Positions 1 through 5,805 of a DNA stretch of 12,975 bases are shown here, in pieces (position 1 is the first letter of the stretch; each line of letters begins with the position of its first letter). The notes beneath the pieces are model-generated. The model was given only the letters and a program-made list of their open reading frames with translations. It was not told the origin of the DNA and ran no database searches. The position numbers and the translations under genes are program-made. Source of the stretch: Pseudomonadota bacterium (GTDB taxonomy: Bacteria; Pseudomonadota; Alphaproteobacteria; Acetobacterales; Acetobacteraceae); NCBI GenBank assembly GCA_021826485.1, contig JAKAZX010000065.1, forward strand, positions 1-12,975, given 5' to 3'.

Positions 1-113
1 TCGACCAGGGAGAACGCGGTGATCGCCTGGCCCCCCAGCGCGCCGTCCGCGGCCAGCCGCGCGGCGAGCTTGCGGCCGATCATTCCTGCCGCACCGATAA
101 TCAGGACATGCAT
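1..113 (-). CDS. denD: NAD-dependent epimerase/dehydrogenase, DenD-like (D-erythronate dehydrogenase family), N-terminal fragment
   Basis: Only the first 37 codons are in the window; the gene continues past the left edge. The fragment starts MHVLIIGAAGMIGRKLAARL, a beta-strand followed by a GxxGxxG dinucleotide-binding turn (G7, G10, G13), as in extended short-chain dehydrogenases. The wording of this N-terminus resembles the D-erythronate dehydrogenase (DenD) group, which oxidises the 2-hydroxyl of four-carbon sugar acids with NAD+. The ATG at 113 has a strong GGGGAGG ribosome-binding site five bases upstream. It is the last visible gene of the minus-strand dihydroxyacetone-kinase operon, 73 bases after dhaK and beyond a hairpin. 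The fold is clear. The DenD assignment rests on 37 residues and on resemblance, so another SDR-type sugar epimerase is possible. Confidence 0.6.
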   Translation of the reverse strand, partial: MHVLIIGAAGMIGRKLAARLAADGALGGQAITAFSLV

Positions 114-139
114 CGCCGCCTCCCCTGCGCTCGCGCCAC

Positions 140-189
140 GCGACCCTAGGCGAGCGGCGGTCGCCCGACAAGGCGAGCGGGCGACCCTA
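140..189. repeat. Interleaved short direct repeats in the dhaK-denD gap
   Basis: GCGACCCTA occurs at 140-148 and again at 181-189. AGGCGAGCGG occurs at 148-157 and again at 171-180, in the same orientation. These direct copies overlap the 9-bp hairpin, so the 50-base stretch is built almost wholly from repeated pieces. This could reflect a local duplication or a protein-binding site. No function is shown. Confidence 0.4.
159..186 (-). terminator. Perfect 9-bp hairpin directly after the dhaK stop codon
   Basis: Bases 159-167 (GGTCGCCCG) and 178-186 (CGGGCGACC) are exact inverted repeats around a 10-base loop. The right arm abuts the dhaK stop codon at 187-189. No T-rich run follows on the minus strand, so a classical intrinsic terminator is not supported. 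It could act as an attenuator, an RNA-processing or stability element, or a weak terminator that lowers expression of the downstream dehydrogenase relative to dhaK. The hairpin is seen directly; its function is inferred. Confidence 0.4.
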
Positions 190-1176
190 TGCGCCCCAGC
201 GCAGCGCCGCTGTGTGCACCGGGGCGTCCCACAGTTCGATCAGTTCCGCGTCCAGCGCCGTGACCGTCAACGAACATCCCGCCATGTCGAGCGAGGTCAC
301 GAAATTACCGACCAGCGAGCGCCGCACCCGTGCGCCCGCGCGCATCAGCGCCGCGTCGGCGGCGCGGAACATCACGTACAGCTCCATCAGCGGGGTGGCG
401 CCGAAGCCGTTGACCAGCAGCAGCACATCGCCCCGGGCGGCGGCGCCCAGATCGGCGGTGATGGCCGCGATCATCTCGTCGGCCAGCTCCTGTGCCGGGC
501 GCAGCGTCCCGCGCCGGCGCCCCGGCTCGCCGTGGATGCCGACGCCGATCTCGATCTCGTCGGCGCCGATCACGAAGGTGGGCGTGCCGGCGGCGGGCAC
601 CGTGCAACTGCCGAGCGCCACGCCCATCGAGCGCGTCGCCGCGTTCACCCGCCGGCCGAGTGCCGCGAGCGACGCAAGGTCGCGCCCCTGTTCGGCGGCG
701 GCGCCCAGCATCTTCTCCACCACCAGCGTCCCCGCGACGCCACGGCGGCCGGCCGACCAAATGGAGGTTTCGACGGCCACGTCGTCGTCGGTCAGCACCG
801 TCCCGGCCGCGCCCGCCCACATCTCGCGCGCCATGTCGAAGTTCATCACGTCGCCTTCGTAGTTCTTGACGATGAACAGCACGCCCGCGCCGGTATCGAC
901 GGCGGCGGCAGCGGCCAGCATCTGGTCGGGCGTCGGCGCGGTGAACACCTGGCCGGGGCAGGCGGCGTCCAGCATGCCGCGCCCGACGAAGCCGGCATGC
1001 AGCGGCTCATGCCCCGATCCGCCGCCGGACAGCAGCGCGACCTTGCCCGGCACCAGGGCCGCCCGGCGGACGAACTGCCGCTGCGGGCCGAGGGTCAGCA
1101 GGTCGGCATGGGCCGCCGCCAGCCCGTCCAGGCTGTCCGCCAGGATCGTATCGGCGGAGTTCATGAATTTTTTCAC
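187..1176 (-). CDS. dhaK: PTS-dependent dihydroxyacetone kinase, substrate-binding subunit DhaK
   Basis: This 329-residue protein is the ketose-binding subunit of the PEP-dependent dihydroxyacetone kinase. It binds dihydroxyacetone covalently through a histidine and takes phosphate from ADP held by DhaL. Visible landmarks are the GGGSGHEP loop with His56 (general base in E. coli DhaK), KNYEGDVMNF with Asp109, DDDVAVETS, CTVPAAG, and GVGIHGEPG with His215 as the hemiaminal-forming residue. The C-terminus, LWDAPVHTAALRWG, closely matches the E. coli ending. Length is slightly below the roughly 356 residues of E. coli DhaK. I chose the GTG at 1176: it gives the family start VKKFMN and has GGGAGGG five bases upstream, whereas reading further upstream gives no family-like sequence. 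It lies 31 bases after the HPr gene. The physiological substrate could be another short ketose such as erythrulose, given the DenD-like gene downstream; that is inference. Confidence 0.93.
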   Translation of the reverse strand: MKKFMNSADTILADSLDGLAAAHADLLTLGPQRQFVRRAALVPGKVALLSGGGSGHEPLHAGFVGRGMLDAACPGQVFTAPTPDQMLAAAAAVDTGAGVLFIVKNYEGDVMNFDMAREMWAGAAGTVLTDDDVAVETSIWSAGRRGVAGTLVVEKMLGAAAEQGRDLASLAALGRRVNAATRSMGVALGSCTVPAAGTPTFVIGADEIEIGVGIHGEPGRRRGTLRPAQELADEMIAAITADLGAAARGDVLLLVNGFGATPLMELYVMFRAADAALMRAGARVRRSLVGNFVTSLDMAGCSLTVTALDAELIELWDAPVHTAALRWGA

Positions 1177-1181
1177 CTGCG

Positions 1182-1188
1182 CCCTCCC
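1182..1188 (-). promoter_or_regulatory. Ribosome-binding site that fixes the dhaK GTG start
   Basis: The minus strand reads GGGAGGG here, five bases before the GTG at 1176. An in-frame ATG four codons later (1164) has no comparable site, so GTG is preferred. Confidence 0.6.
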
Positions 1189-1207
1189 GTTCCAGCCGTT
1201 CGCGGCG

Positions 1208-1468
1208 TCAGCCGCCGGCATCGTCGAAACCGCGCCGCACCAGCGCCGCCAGCGCCGCCACCGCCGCGTCCTCGCCGCGCAGATGCAGGGTCGCGCCATG
1301 CGCCGCCCGCAGCGCCATCACCTGCGCCACGCTTTTGGCGTCGATCCAGGGGCCGTCCTCGGCCAGCGCAAGTTCGACGTGGCCGGCGAACCGCTTGGCC
1401 AGCAGGGTCAGCTTCACCGCCGGCCGGGCATGCAGGCCGGCGGGGTTGCCGATGGTGACCGCGGTCAT
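1208..1468 (-). CDS. HPr-family phosphocarrier protein
   Basis: An 86-residue complete HPr. It relays phosphate from enzyme I to an EIIA domain, here most likely the DhaM encoded just upstream. The signature NPAGLHARPA places the phospho-accepting His at residue 13, followed by Arg15. AKSVAQVMAL carries Ser46, the position phosphorylated by HPr kinase in organisms that have one. The ATG at 1468-1466 overlaps the dhaM stop as ATGA, implying translational coupling. In E. coli an HPr-like domain is fused inside DhaM; here it is a separate gene in the same operon, so it is probably a dedicated HPr. A general-purpose HPr cannot be excluded from the sequence alone. Confidence 0.9.
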   Translation of the reverse strand: MTAVTIGNPAGLHARPAVKLTLLAKRFAGHVELALAEDGPWIDAKSVAQVMALRAAHGATLHLRGEDAAVAALAALVRRGFDDAGG

Positions 1469-1854
1469 GCCGACAACGCCTCGGCCGCCGCCCGCACCTC
1501 GGCCAGCGTGGCGCCCCCGGCAGCCTCCACCGAGGCGATCACCGCACCCTCCACCACCGGGGCGCGGCAGATCGCGACCCGCCCGCGCCGCTCCGCGGGC
1601 AGCAGTTCGATGGCCATTTCGCTGTTGGTTTCGGCGCCCCCCAGGTCGAACAGGATGGCCACCCCGGCCGCCGACCAGGCGGCGCCGATCGCGGCCAGGA
1701 TCGCCGCCACATCGGTGCCAAGGCCGCCGCCCGGTGCGCCGCCGCAATGGGCCAGCTTCACCTCCGGCCCGACCATCTGCCGCACCATGTCCGCCGCGCC
1801 GCGCGCCACGTCCGCGGAATGGGAGACGATGACGATGCCGACCCGGCCGCTCAT
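1465..1854 (-). CDS. dhaM: PTS-dependent dihydroxyacetone kinase phosphotransferase subunit DhaM (EIIA-type domain only)
   Basis: A 129-residue protein consisting of a single mannose-type EIIA domain. It receives phosphate from HPr on a histidine and passes it to ADP bound on DhaL. The N-terminus GIVIVSHS gives His12 as the phosphorylation site (His9 in E. coli DhaM). GGLGTD and DLGGAETNSEMAIELL are typical family segments. The E. coli protein is three times longer because HPr and partial enzyme I domains are fused to it; here only the EIIA part is present and HPr follows as its own gene. The ATG at 1854 overlaps the dhaL stop by ATGA. An ATG three codons upstream is possible but lies inside dhaL and gives no family residues. 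Confidence 0.9.
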   Translation of the reverse strand: MSGRVGIVIVSHSADVARGAADMVRQMVGPEVKLAHCGGAPGGGLGTDVAAILAAIGAAWSAAGVAILFDLGGAETNSEMAIELLPAERRGRVAICRAPVVEGAVIASVEAAGGATLAEVRAAAEALSA

Positions 1855-2450
1855 GCCTCGCACAGCGCGCGCACGATCAGCGCCACGGTTCGCGCACCGG
1901 GATCGACATGGCCGATGCTGCGCGCCCCGAGGTAGGCGGCGCGGCCGCGCCGGGCCGGCATCGGCGCGGTCGCCGCCGCCGCGGCATCGGCGACCGTGGG
2001 CAGCCGGGTGCGCCAGTCAGGGCCCGGGTCGCCCAGCGCCTCCTGCACCGGCACCAGGGCGTCCAGCATGGTCTTGCTGCCGACATCGGACCGGCCCCGC
2101 GCCTTCACCGCGGCGATCGCCTCGGCCAGCGCGGCGGCGGCGGCGGCGCGGTCGGGGGTTTCGGGCAGCGAGCGGCCGAGCTGCATGAACAGGGTGCCGA
2201 ACAGTGGGCCGGAGGCGCCGCCCACCTTCATCACCAGCGTCATGCCGATGGCGTGCAGCGCCCCCGGCAGCGGCAGGGCGGCGATGCGGTCGAGGTCGTC
2301 CAGCACCGCCGTGCAGCCGCGCGCCATGTTCAGGCCGTGATCGCCGTCCCCGATCGCCTGGTCCAGCGCCGTCAGCTCCGCCGCATGGGCGATGATGCTG
2401 TCGGCCGCGGCGCGGATCAGGCGGCGACGCAACGCTTCCTCGATCGGCAC
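1851..2450 (-). CDS. dhaL: Dihydroxyacetone kinase ADP-binding subunit DhaL
   Basis: A 199-residue all-helical subunit that holds ADP as a cofactor. DhaM rephosphorylates the ADP to ATP in place, and the phosphate then goes to the ketose on DhaK. QAIGDGDHGLN supplies the Mg-binding aspartates at 30, 35 and 37, the same numbers as in E. coli DhaL. MKVGGASGPLFGTLF is the conserved nucleotide-contact segment. The C-terminal YLGARSIGHVDPGA is also typical. I chose the GTG at 2450, with GGGGAGG eight bases upstream, because it aligns the aspartates with the family; sequence further upstream is arginine-rich and not family-like. It is the first gene of the minus-strand operon and is divergent from the membrane glycosyltransferase gene. 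Confidence 0.92.
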   Translation of the reverse strand: MPIEEALRRRLIRAAADSIIAHAAELTALDQAIGDGDHGLNMARGCTAVLDDLDRIAALPLPGALHAIGMTLVMKVGGASGPLFGTLFMQLGRSLPETPDRAAAAAALAEAIAAVKARGRSDVGSKTMLDALVPVQEALGDPGPDWRTRLPTVADAAAAATAPMPARRGRAAYLGARSIGHVDPGARTVALIVRALCEA

Positions 2451-2619
2451 GCACTGAGCCTCCCCGGTGCGAGGGCACGCACGGCAGGCTTGCCCAACCC
2501 GCGCCGCCCCGGCAAGCCCCCGCCGCGCGCCGGAACGTGATCGCCGCCTGCGCGGATGCGACCACCGCCGGCGGCCACGCTGGATAAGGTGCCGGCCACT
2601 CAATCGCAGGGTTCACCCG
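2451..2619. other. Divergent intergenic region between dhaL and the GT-C gene
   Basis: These 169 bases separate two divergent genes and must hold the dha operon promoter and probably that of the membrane protein. The dhaL ribosome-binding site lies at 2459-2465 on the minus strand. I see no convincing -35/-10 pair or long inverted repeat. No DhaR- or other regulator-like gene is adjacent. Confidence 0.4.
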
Positions 2620-4362
2620 ATGTGGCTGTCCGAAACCGCCGACGCCCCAGCGGCCGGCACAGGGGCGGTGCGCAGCCGCCCGGCCTGGGCGTCGCGGCTG
2701 CTCCGTCTTGCCGCCGGGGCCGCGGCGCTGACCGGGGTCGGCCTCGCGCTGCTGTGGCTGTGGCGCAACCCGCTGATCACCGGCTGGGACTATCTGAGCC
2801 ATGTCGACACGACGCTGGCCGACGCCGCCCTGGTGCGCGCGCATGACTGGGGGGCGGTGCGCGACCAGTTCTTCCTGCTGGACCGGTGGGAGCCGCCGGG
2901 GCTGCGCCTGCTCGGCCTGCCGATCGCGCTCGCCTTCGGCCATGGGGCACTGACCGCGCTCAGGCTGTCCGCGACCGCCGCCTTCCTGCTGACGGCCGCG
3001 GTGCAGTTCGCGGCCCTCCGCCGCATCGCCGGCGTGGGGGGCGCGGCGGCGTCCGTGCTGGTGTTCACGCTGGCGCCGGTGAACATCACCGGGGCGCAGA
3101 ACTTCATGACCGAGGAAGTCCTGACGGTCGCGGCCGCGGTCGCCCTGGCGACGCTGGCGAGCGAACTGGTCAGCCAGCGCCCGGCCCCGTCCGGCGCCGG
3201 CCTTGCGCGCCTGCTGTTGCTGGGCGTGGCGCTGGGCTGGGGCACGCTGACCAAGCTGACGCTGCTGCCGACCCTCGGCATCGTCTGGCTGGGTGTGGTG
3301 GCCATCCTGTGGCACCGCAGCCGCGATGCCGGGGCGGCGCTGCTGCGGCTGCTGGTGCCCGGGGCGGTGCTGCTGCTGATCGCCTGGCCGTCCTATGCGC
3401 TGAACGGGCCGCGCTACCTCGCCTACGCGCGCGCCAGCGCCGGCGGGTTCGGCTTTCCGATCTGGCCTGAGCACGGGGCGGCGTTTGCCCTGCGGGCTGC
3501 CGGTTCGCTGGTGGGCGACGTGTTCGGCCCGGCCGGCCTGCTCGTGCTGCTGCTCGGCCTGCTGCTGTTCCTGCTGCGCTGGCGGGACGTTGCGGCGCCG
3601 CTGCGGGCCTTCGGCGTGCTCTGCCTGCTCGCCAGCCTGCCGGCGCTCGCCGCCTTCTGCTTCTCGCGCAACCAGACCGACCGGTATGTCGTGCTGGACA
3701 CGCTGCTGCTCGGCGTTCCGGCCGCCCTCGGCATCGGCGCGGCGCTGCGGGCGGCCCTGCCGGTCGGGCGGGCGGCGGCGACGACGATCGCGCTGGCTGC
3801 GGCGGCCCAGATCGCCGCGGCCTGGGCGATCGCATTCGGCGCCCCGCTCGAAGGGCCGCTGCTGTCCGGCCTCGTCTATGCCGGGGCGCGGCCGAATTAT
3901 GCCTGTGACTATCGCGTGCTGGCCCGCCTGACGCCGCCGCGCGACGGGCCGGTGCGCATCGGGGTCTATGGCGAGTCGCAGGCGGTGAACCCGTATGACG
4001 TGACCTACGGCTACCGGCAGGCCGGCGTCCCGGCGCGGGTGCTGCAATTCTCCAACAGTTCCTCGGACGCGGTGGACTGGGACCCGATCCTCGCGGAAGC
4101 GGCGCAGACCGACTACGTGATCCTGCCGGAGGTGGTCGGCGGCTGGTATGCCGGGATCATCACCAACCGCACGCGCGACCAGTTCCGCGCGCGGCTGGCA
4201 GCGGTGGCGGCGGTGACGCCGCTGGGCGAGGTGGCGACCGGACCCGAGCCGGAATGCCGCGTGCAGGTGCTGGAGGTGCGTCCCGCACCCGGTGCCCCGC
4301 CGCCCCGCCGCCCGCCGCTGCGCCCGGAGACGTTCATTCCCGGCTGGAGCGCGGGGCTTTAG
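2620..4362 (+). CDS. Polytopic membrane glycosyltransferase candidate, GT-C/PMT_2 (ArnT-like) superfamily
   Basis: A 580-residue integral membrane protein with about 11-12 hydrophobic segments (roughly residues 27-48, 95-133, 141-185, 196-260, 302-348 and 358-408), then a soluble C-terminal part of about 170 residues. The layout fits GT-C enzymes that move sugars from polyprenyl-phosphate donors on the periplasmic face. GWDYLSHVD (residues 55-63) after the first helix offers an Asp at the usual catalytic position, followed by HDWGAV. RWEPPGLRLLGLP (89-101) resembles the family PPL motif. WGTLTKLTLLP and DRYVVLDTLLLG resemble conserved helix-end motifs. The last 25 residues are rich in proline and arginine. 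The ATG at 2620 is preceded by CAGGG and by the start of the first membrane segment at a sensible distance. Substrate is unknown. Transferase activity is inferred from topology and motifs. Confidence 0.65.
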   Translation: MWLSETADAPAAGTGAVRSRPAWASRLLRLAAGAAALTGVGLALLWLWRNPLITGWDYLSHVDTTLADAALVRAHDWGAVRDQFFLLDRWEPPGLRLLGLPIALAFGHGALTALRLSATAAFLLTAAVQFAALRRIAGVGGAAASVLVFTLAPVNITGAQNFMTEEVLTVAAAVALATLASELVSQRPAPSGAGLARLLLLGVALGWGTLTKLTLLPTLGIVWLGVVAILWHRSRDAGAALLRLLVPGAVLLLIAWPSYALNGPRYLAYARASAGGFGFPIWPEHGAAFALRAAGSLVGDVFGPAGLLVLLLGLLLFLLRWRDVAAPLRAFGVLCLLASLPALAAFCFSRNQTDRYVVLDTLLLGVPAALGIGAALRAALPVGRAAATTIALAAAAQIAAAWAIAFGAPLEGPLLSGLVYAGARPNYACDYRVLARLTPPRDGPVRIGVYGESQAVNPYDVTYGYRQAGVPARVLQFSNSSSDAVDWDPILAEAAQTDYVILPEVVGGWYAGIITNRTRDQFRARLAAVAAVTPLGEVATGPEPECRVQVLEVRPAPGAPPPRRPPLRPETFIPGWSAGL

Positions 4363-4364
4363 GT

Positions 4365-4392
4365 TTGGTCGCGGGGCGGGGCGTGATATGCT
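4365..4392 (+). promoter_or_regulatory. Candidate sigma-70 promoter for a leaderless Uma2 transcript
   Basis: TTGGTC (4365-4370) and TATGCT (4387-4392) are spaced by 16 bases, with an extended GA before the -10. Only six bases separate the -10 box from the ATG at 4399, so transcription would start at or within a base or two of the start codon. No Shine-Dalgarno sequence precedes the ATG. Confidence 0.35.
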
Positions 4393-4398
4393 GCCGGC

Positions 4399-4986
4399 AT
4401 GTCCGCCGCCCTGCATCGGCCGCCCTCCCACATGACGCTGGACGAGTTCCTGACCTGGGACCCGGACGAGCGATCCGGACGGCGCTGGCAACTGGTGGAC
4501 GGGGAGCCGCTGGCGATGGCGCCGGCCAGCGAGAACCACGGCGCGATCCAGAGCGAGCTGGCGCGGCTGCTCGGCAACCATCTGCTGGAACGAAACCGGG
4601 CCTGCCGCGTGATCATCGAGCCCGGCGTCGTGCCGCGGCTGCGTGCCGGGGAGAACTGGCGCATCCCCGATCTCGGCGTCACCTGCGCGCCGGCACAGGG
4701 CGGGGTGGCGATGGCCGACCCGGTGCTGCTGGTGGAAATCCTCTCCCCCAACAACCATGCCGAAACCCGCGCCAATATCTGGAGCTACACGACGCTGCCC
4801 AGTCTGCGCGAAATCCTGGTGCTGAACGCAGCGAGGATCGAGGCGGAAGTACTGCGCCGCGGCGATGACGGCAACTGGCCAGAACAGCCGCTGGTCCTGC
4901 GGGACGGCGACATGCTGCACCTGTCCGGCCTCGACTTCAGCGCCAAGCTGCGCGCGCTTTACCGCATGACTTCGCTTGCGACCTGA
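4399..4986 (+). CDS. Uma2 family (DUF820) PD-(D/E)XK-like protein
   Basis: A 195-residue protein of the Uma2 family, a restriction-endonuclease-like fold common in cyanobacteria and alphaproteobacteria, often annotated as endonuclease but with poorly known function. Family landmarks: MTLDEFLTWDP near the N-terminus, LVDGEPLAMAP (Glu36), RIPDLGV (Asp91) and LLVEILSPNN (Glu113), which together form the acidic part of the expected active site. The Lys usually found a short distance after this Glu is not obvious here; the stretch reads HAETRANIWSY. The start at 4399 sits 36 bases after the membrane-protein stop. An alternative ATG at codon 12 (4432) also lacks a ribosome-binding site. The stop is nine bases from that of the convergent ClpP-like gene. 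Confidence 0.85.
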   Translation: MSAALHRPPSHMTLDEFLTWDPDERSGRRWQLVDGEPLAMAPASENHGAIQSELARLLGNHLLERNRACRVIIEPGVVPRLRAGENWRIPDLGVTCAPAQGGVAMADPVLLVEILSPNNHAETRANIWSYTTLPSLREILVLNAARIEAEVLRRGDDGNWPEQPLVLRDGDMLHLSGLDFSAKLRALYRMTSLAT

Positions 4987-4995
4987 CGCGGCCGG

Positions 4996-5805
4996 TCAGC
5001 CGTTGACCACGTTGTAGCGGCGCAGTTCGGCCGGCGTCAGCGCCCGCGGCGCGTCGTTCGGGATCGCCGCGAAGCCGGTCAGGAAATCGAGCGACAACTG
5101 CATGCGCAGCAGGAACTGGCCGATCTTCGCCGCGGTCTGCGCCGCATTCTGCTGGATCGACTTGATGTCCTCGCCCAATGCTTGTTCCAGCAACAGTTGC
5201 GACAGCGGGATTCCGCGCCGGTTCAGCGTCGCCTGCACCTGCGCGGGGTCCAGCGGCGCATCCGGGTAGCGGCTGTTGTAGTCGCCGATGCTTTGCGGCG
5301 GGTTCTGCGCGTTTGCGGCAACCGCGCGGGCCAGCGCGTTGCCGGCCTCGAACATGTGCACCTCGAACCGCGCGCCGGGATCGATGCTGCGGATCACGCC
5401 GCCCATGAACGCGAAGTTGCAGGCGCTGGCGCAGATCGTGCCGGCGGCCAGATGCGTCGCAAGGCCCCGCTGGCGCAGCAGATAGCCCATGTGCAGCCCT
5501 TCATCGAGCAGCCCACCCGGCGAGAAGAATTCCACATCGAGCAGCGGGCCGGCACGATCCAGCGCCCCCGCCAGTCGATCCGCGTCGCCTGCGCCGATGC
5601 CGCCCCAGGCGAGCAGCGCCACGCCGTCGGGGCGGCGGATGGCGGCGAAATGCATGTGCGGGCTGGCCGCCACCTCCGGCCAGGTCAGTTGCTGCGGCGG
5701 CGCCTCCAGCCCCTGCGCCGCCGCGGCCAGCGGGGCGAGCAGCAACCCCGCCAGTGCCGTGACCGTCGCCCAGGTCCGCCGCCGGGCCCGGCGTTCAGGT
5801 GGCAT
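4996..5805 (-). CDS. Exported ClpP-like protein (COG3904-like)
   Basis: A 269-residue protein with a signal peptide: basic MPPERRARRR, a hydrophobic stretch, then LAAAAQG with probable cleavage near residue 30. The mature part resembles periplasmic ClpP/crotonase-fold proteins. FFSPGGLLDEG (92-102) corresponds to the oxyanion-side glycine motif, ICASACNFAFMGG (124-136) offers Ser127 as nucleophile, and FEVHMF offers His150; the Ser-His spacing of 23 is close to that of ClpP. I cannot place the acidic triad member. The ATG at 5805 lies inside the end of the upstream lipoprotein gene (11-base overlap), so the two are probably co-translated. Serine-hydrolase or protease activity is inferred from motifs only. 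Confidence 0.7.
   Translation of the reverse strand: MPPERRARRRTWATVTALAGLLLAPLAAAAQGLEAPPQQLTWPEVAASPHMHFAAIRRPDGVALLAWGGIGAGDADRLAGALDRAGPLLDVEFFSPGGLLDEGLHMGYLLRQRGLATHLAAGTICASACNFAFMGGVIRSIDPGARFEVHMFEAGNALARAVAANAQNPPQSIGDYNSRYPDAPLDPAQVQATLNRRGIPLSQLLLEQALGEDIKSIQQNAAQTAAKIGQFLLRMQLSLDFLTGFAAIPNDAPRALTPAELRRYNVVNG

Noticed and set aside
19..1458. Long plus-strand frame opposite dhaK and HPr
   Set aside because: Composition is Arg/Ala/His-rich without motifs and it opposes well-supported kinase genes.
3535..3590. CTG-rich run resembling a short tandem repeat
   Set aside because: It encodes a leucine-rich transmembrane helix in the GT-C protein; codon bias explains it.
2017..4920. Very long open frame (about 970 codons) on the minus strand opposite the membrane glycosyltransferase
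   Set aside because: Rich in Gln, Arg, Pro and His with no family motifs; it is antisense to genes with clear motifs. Long antisense frames are expected in very GC-rich DNA.
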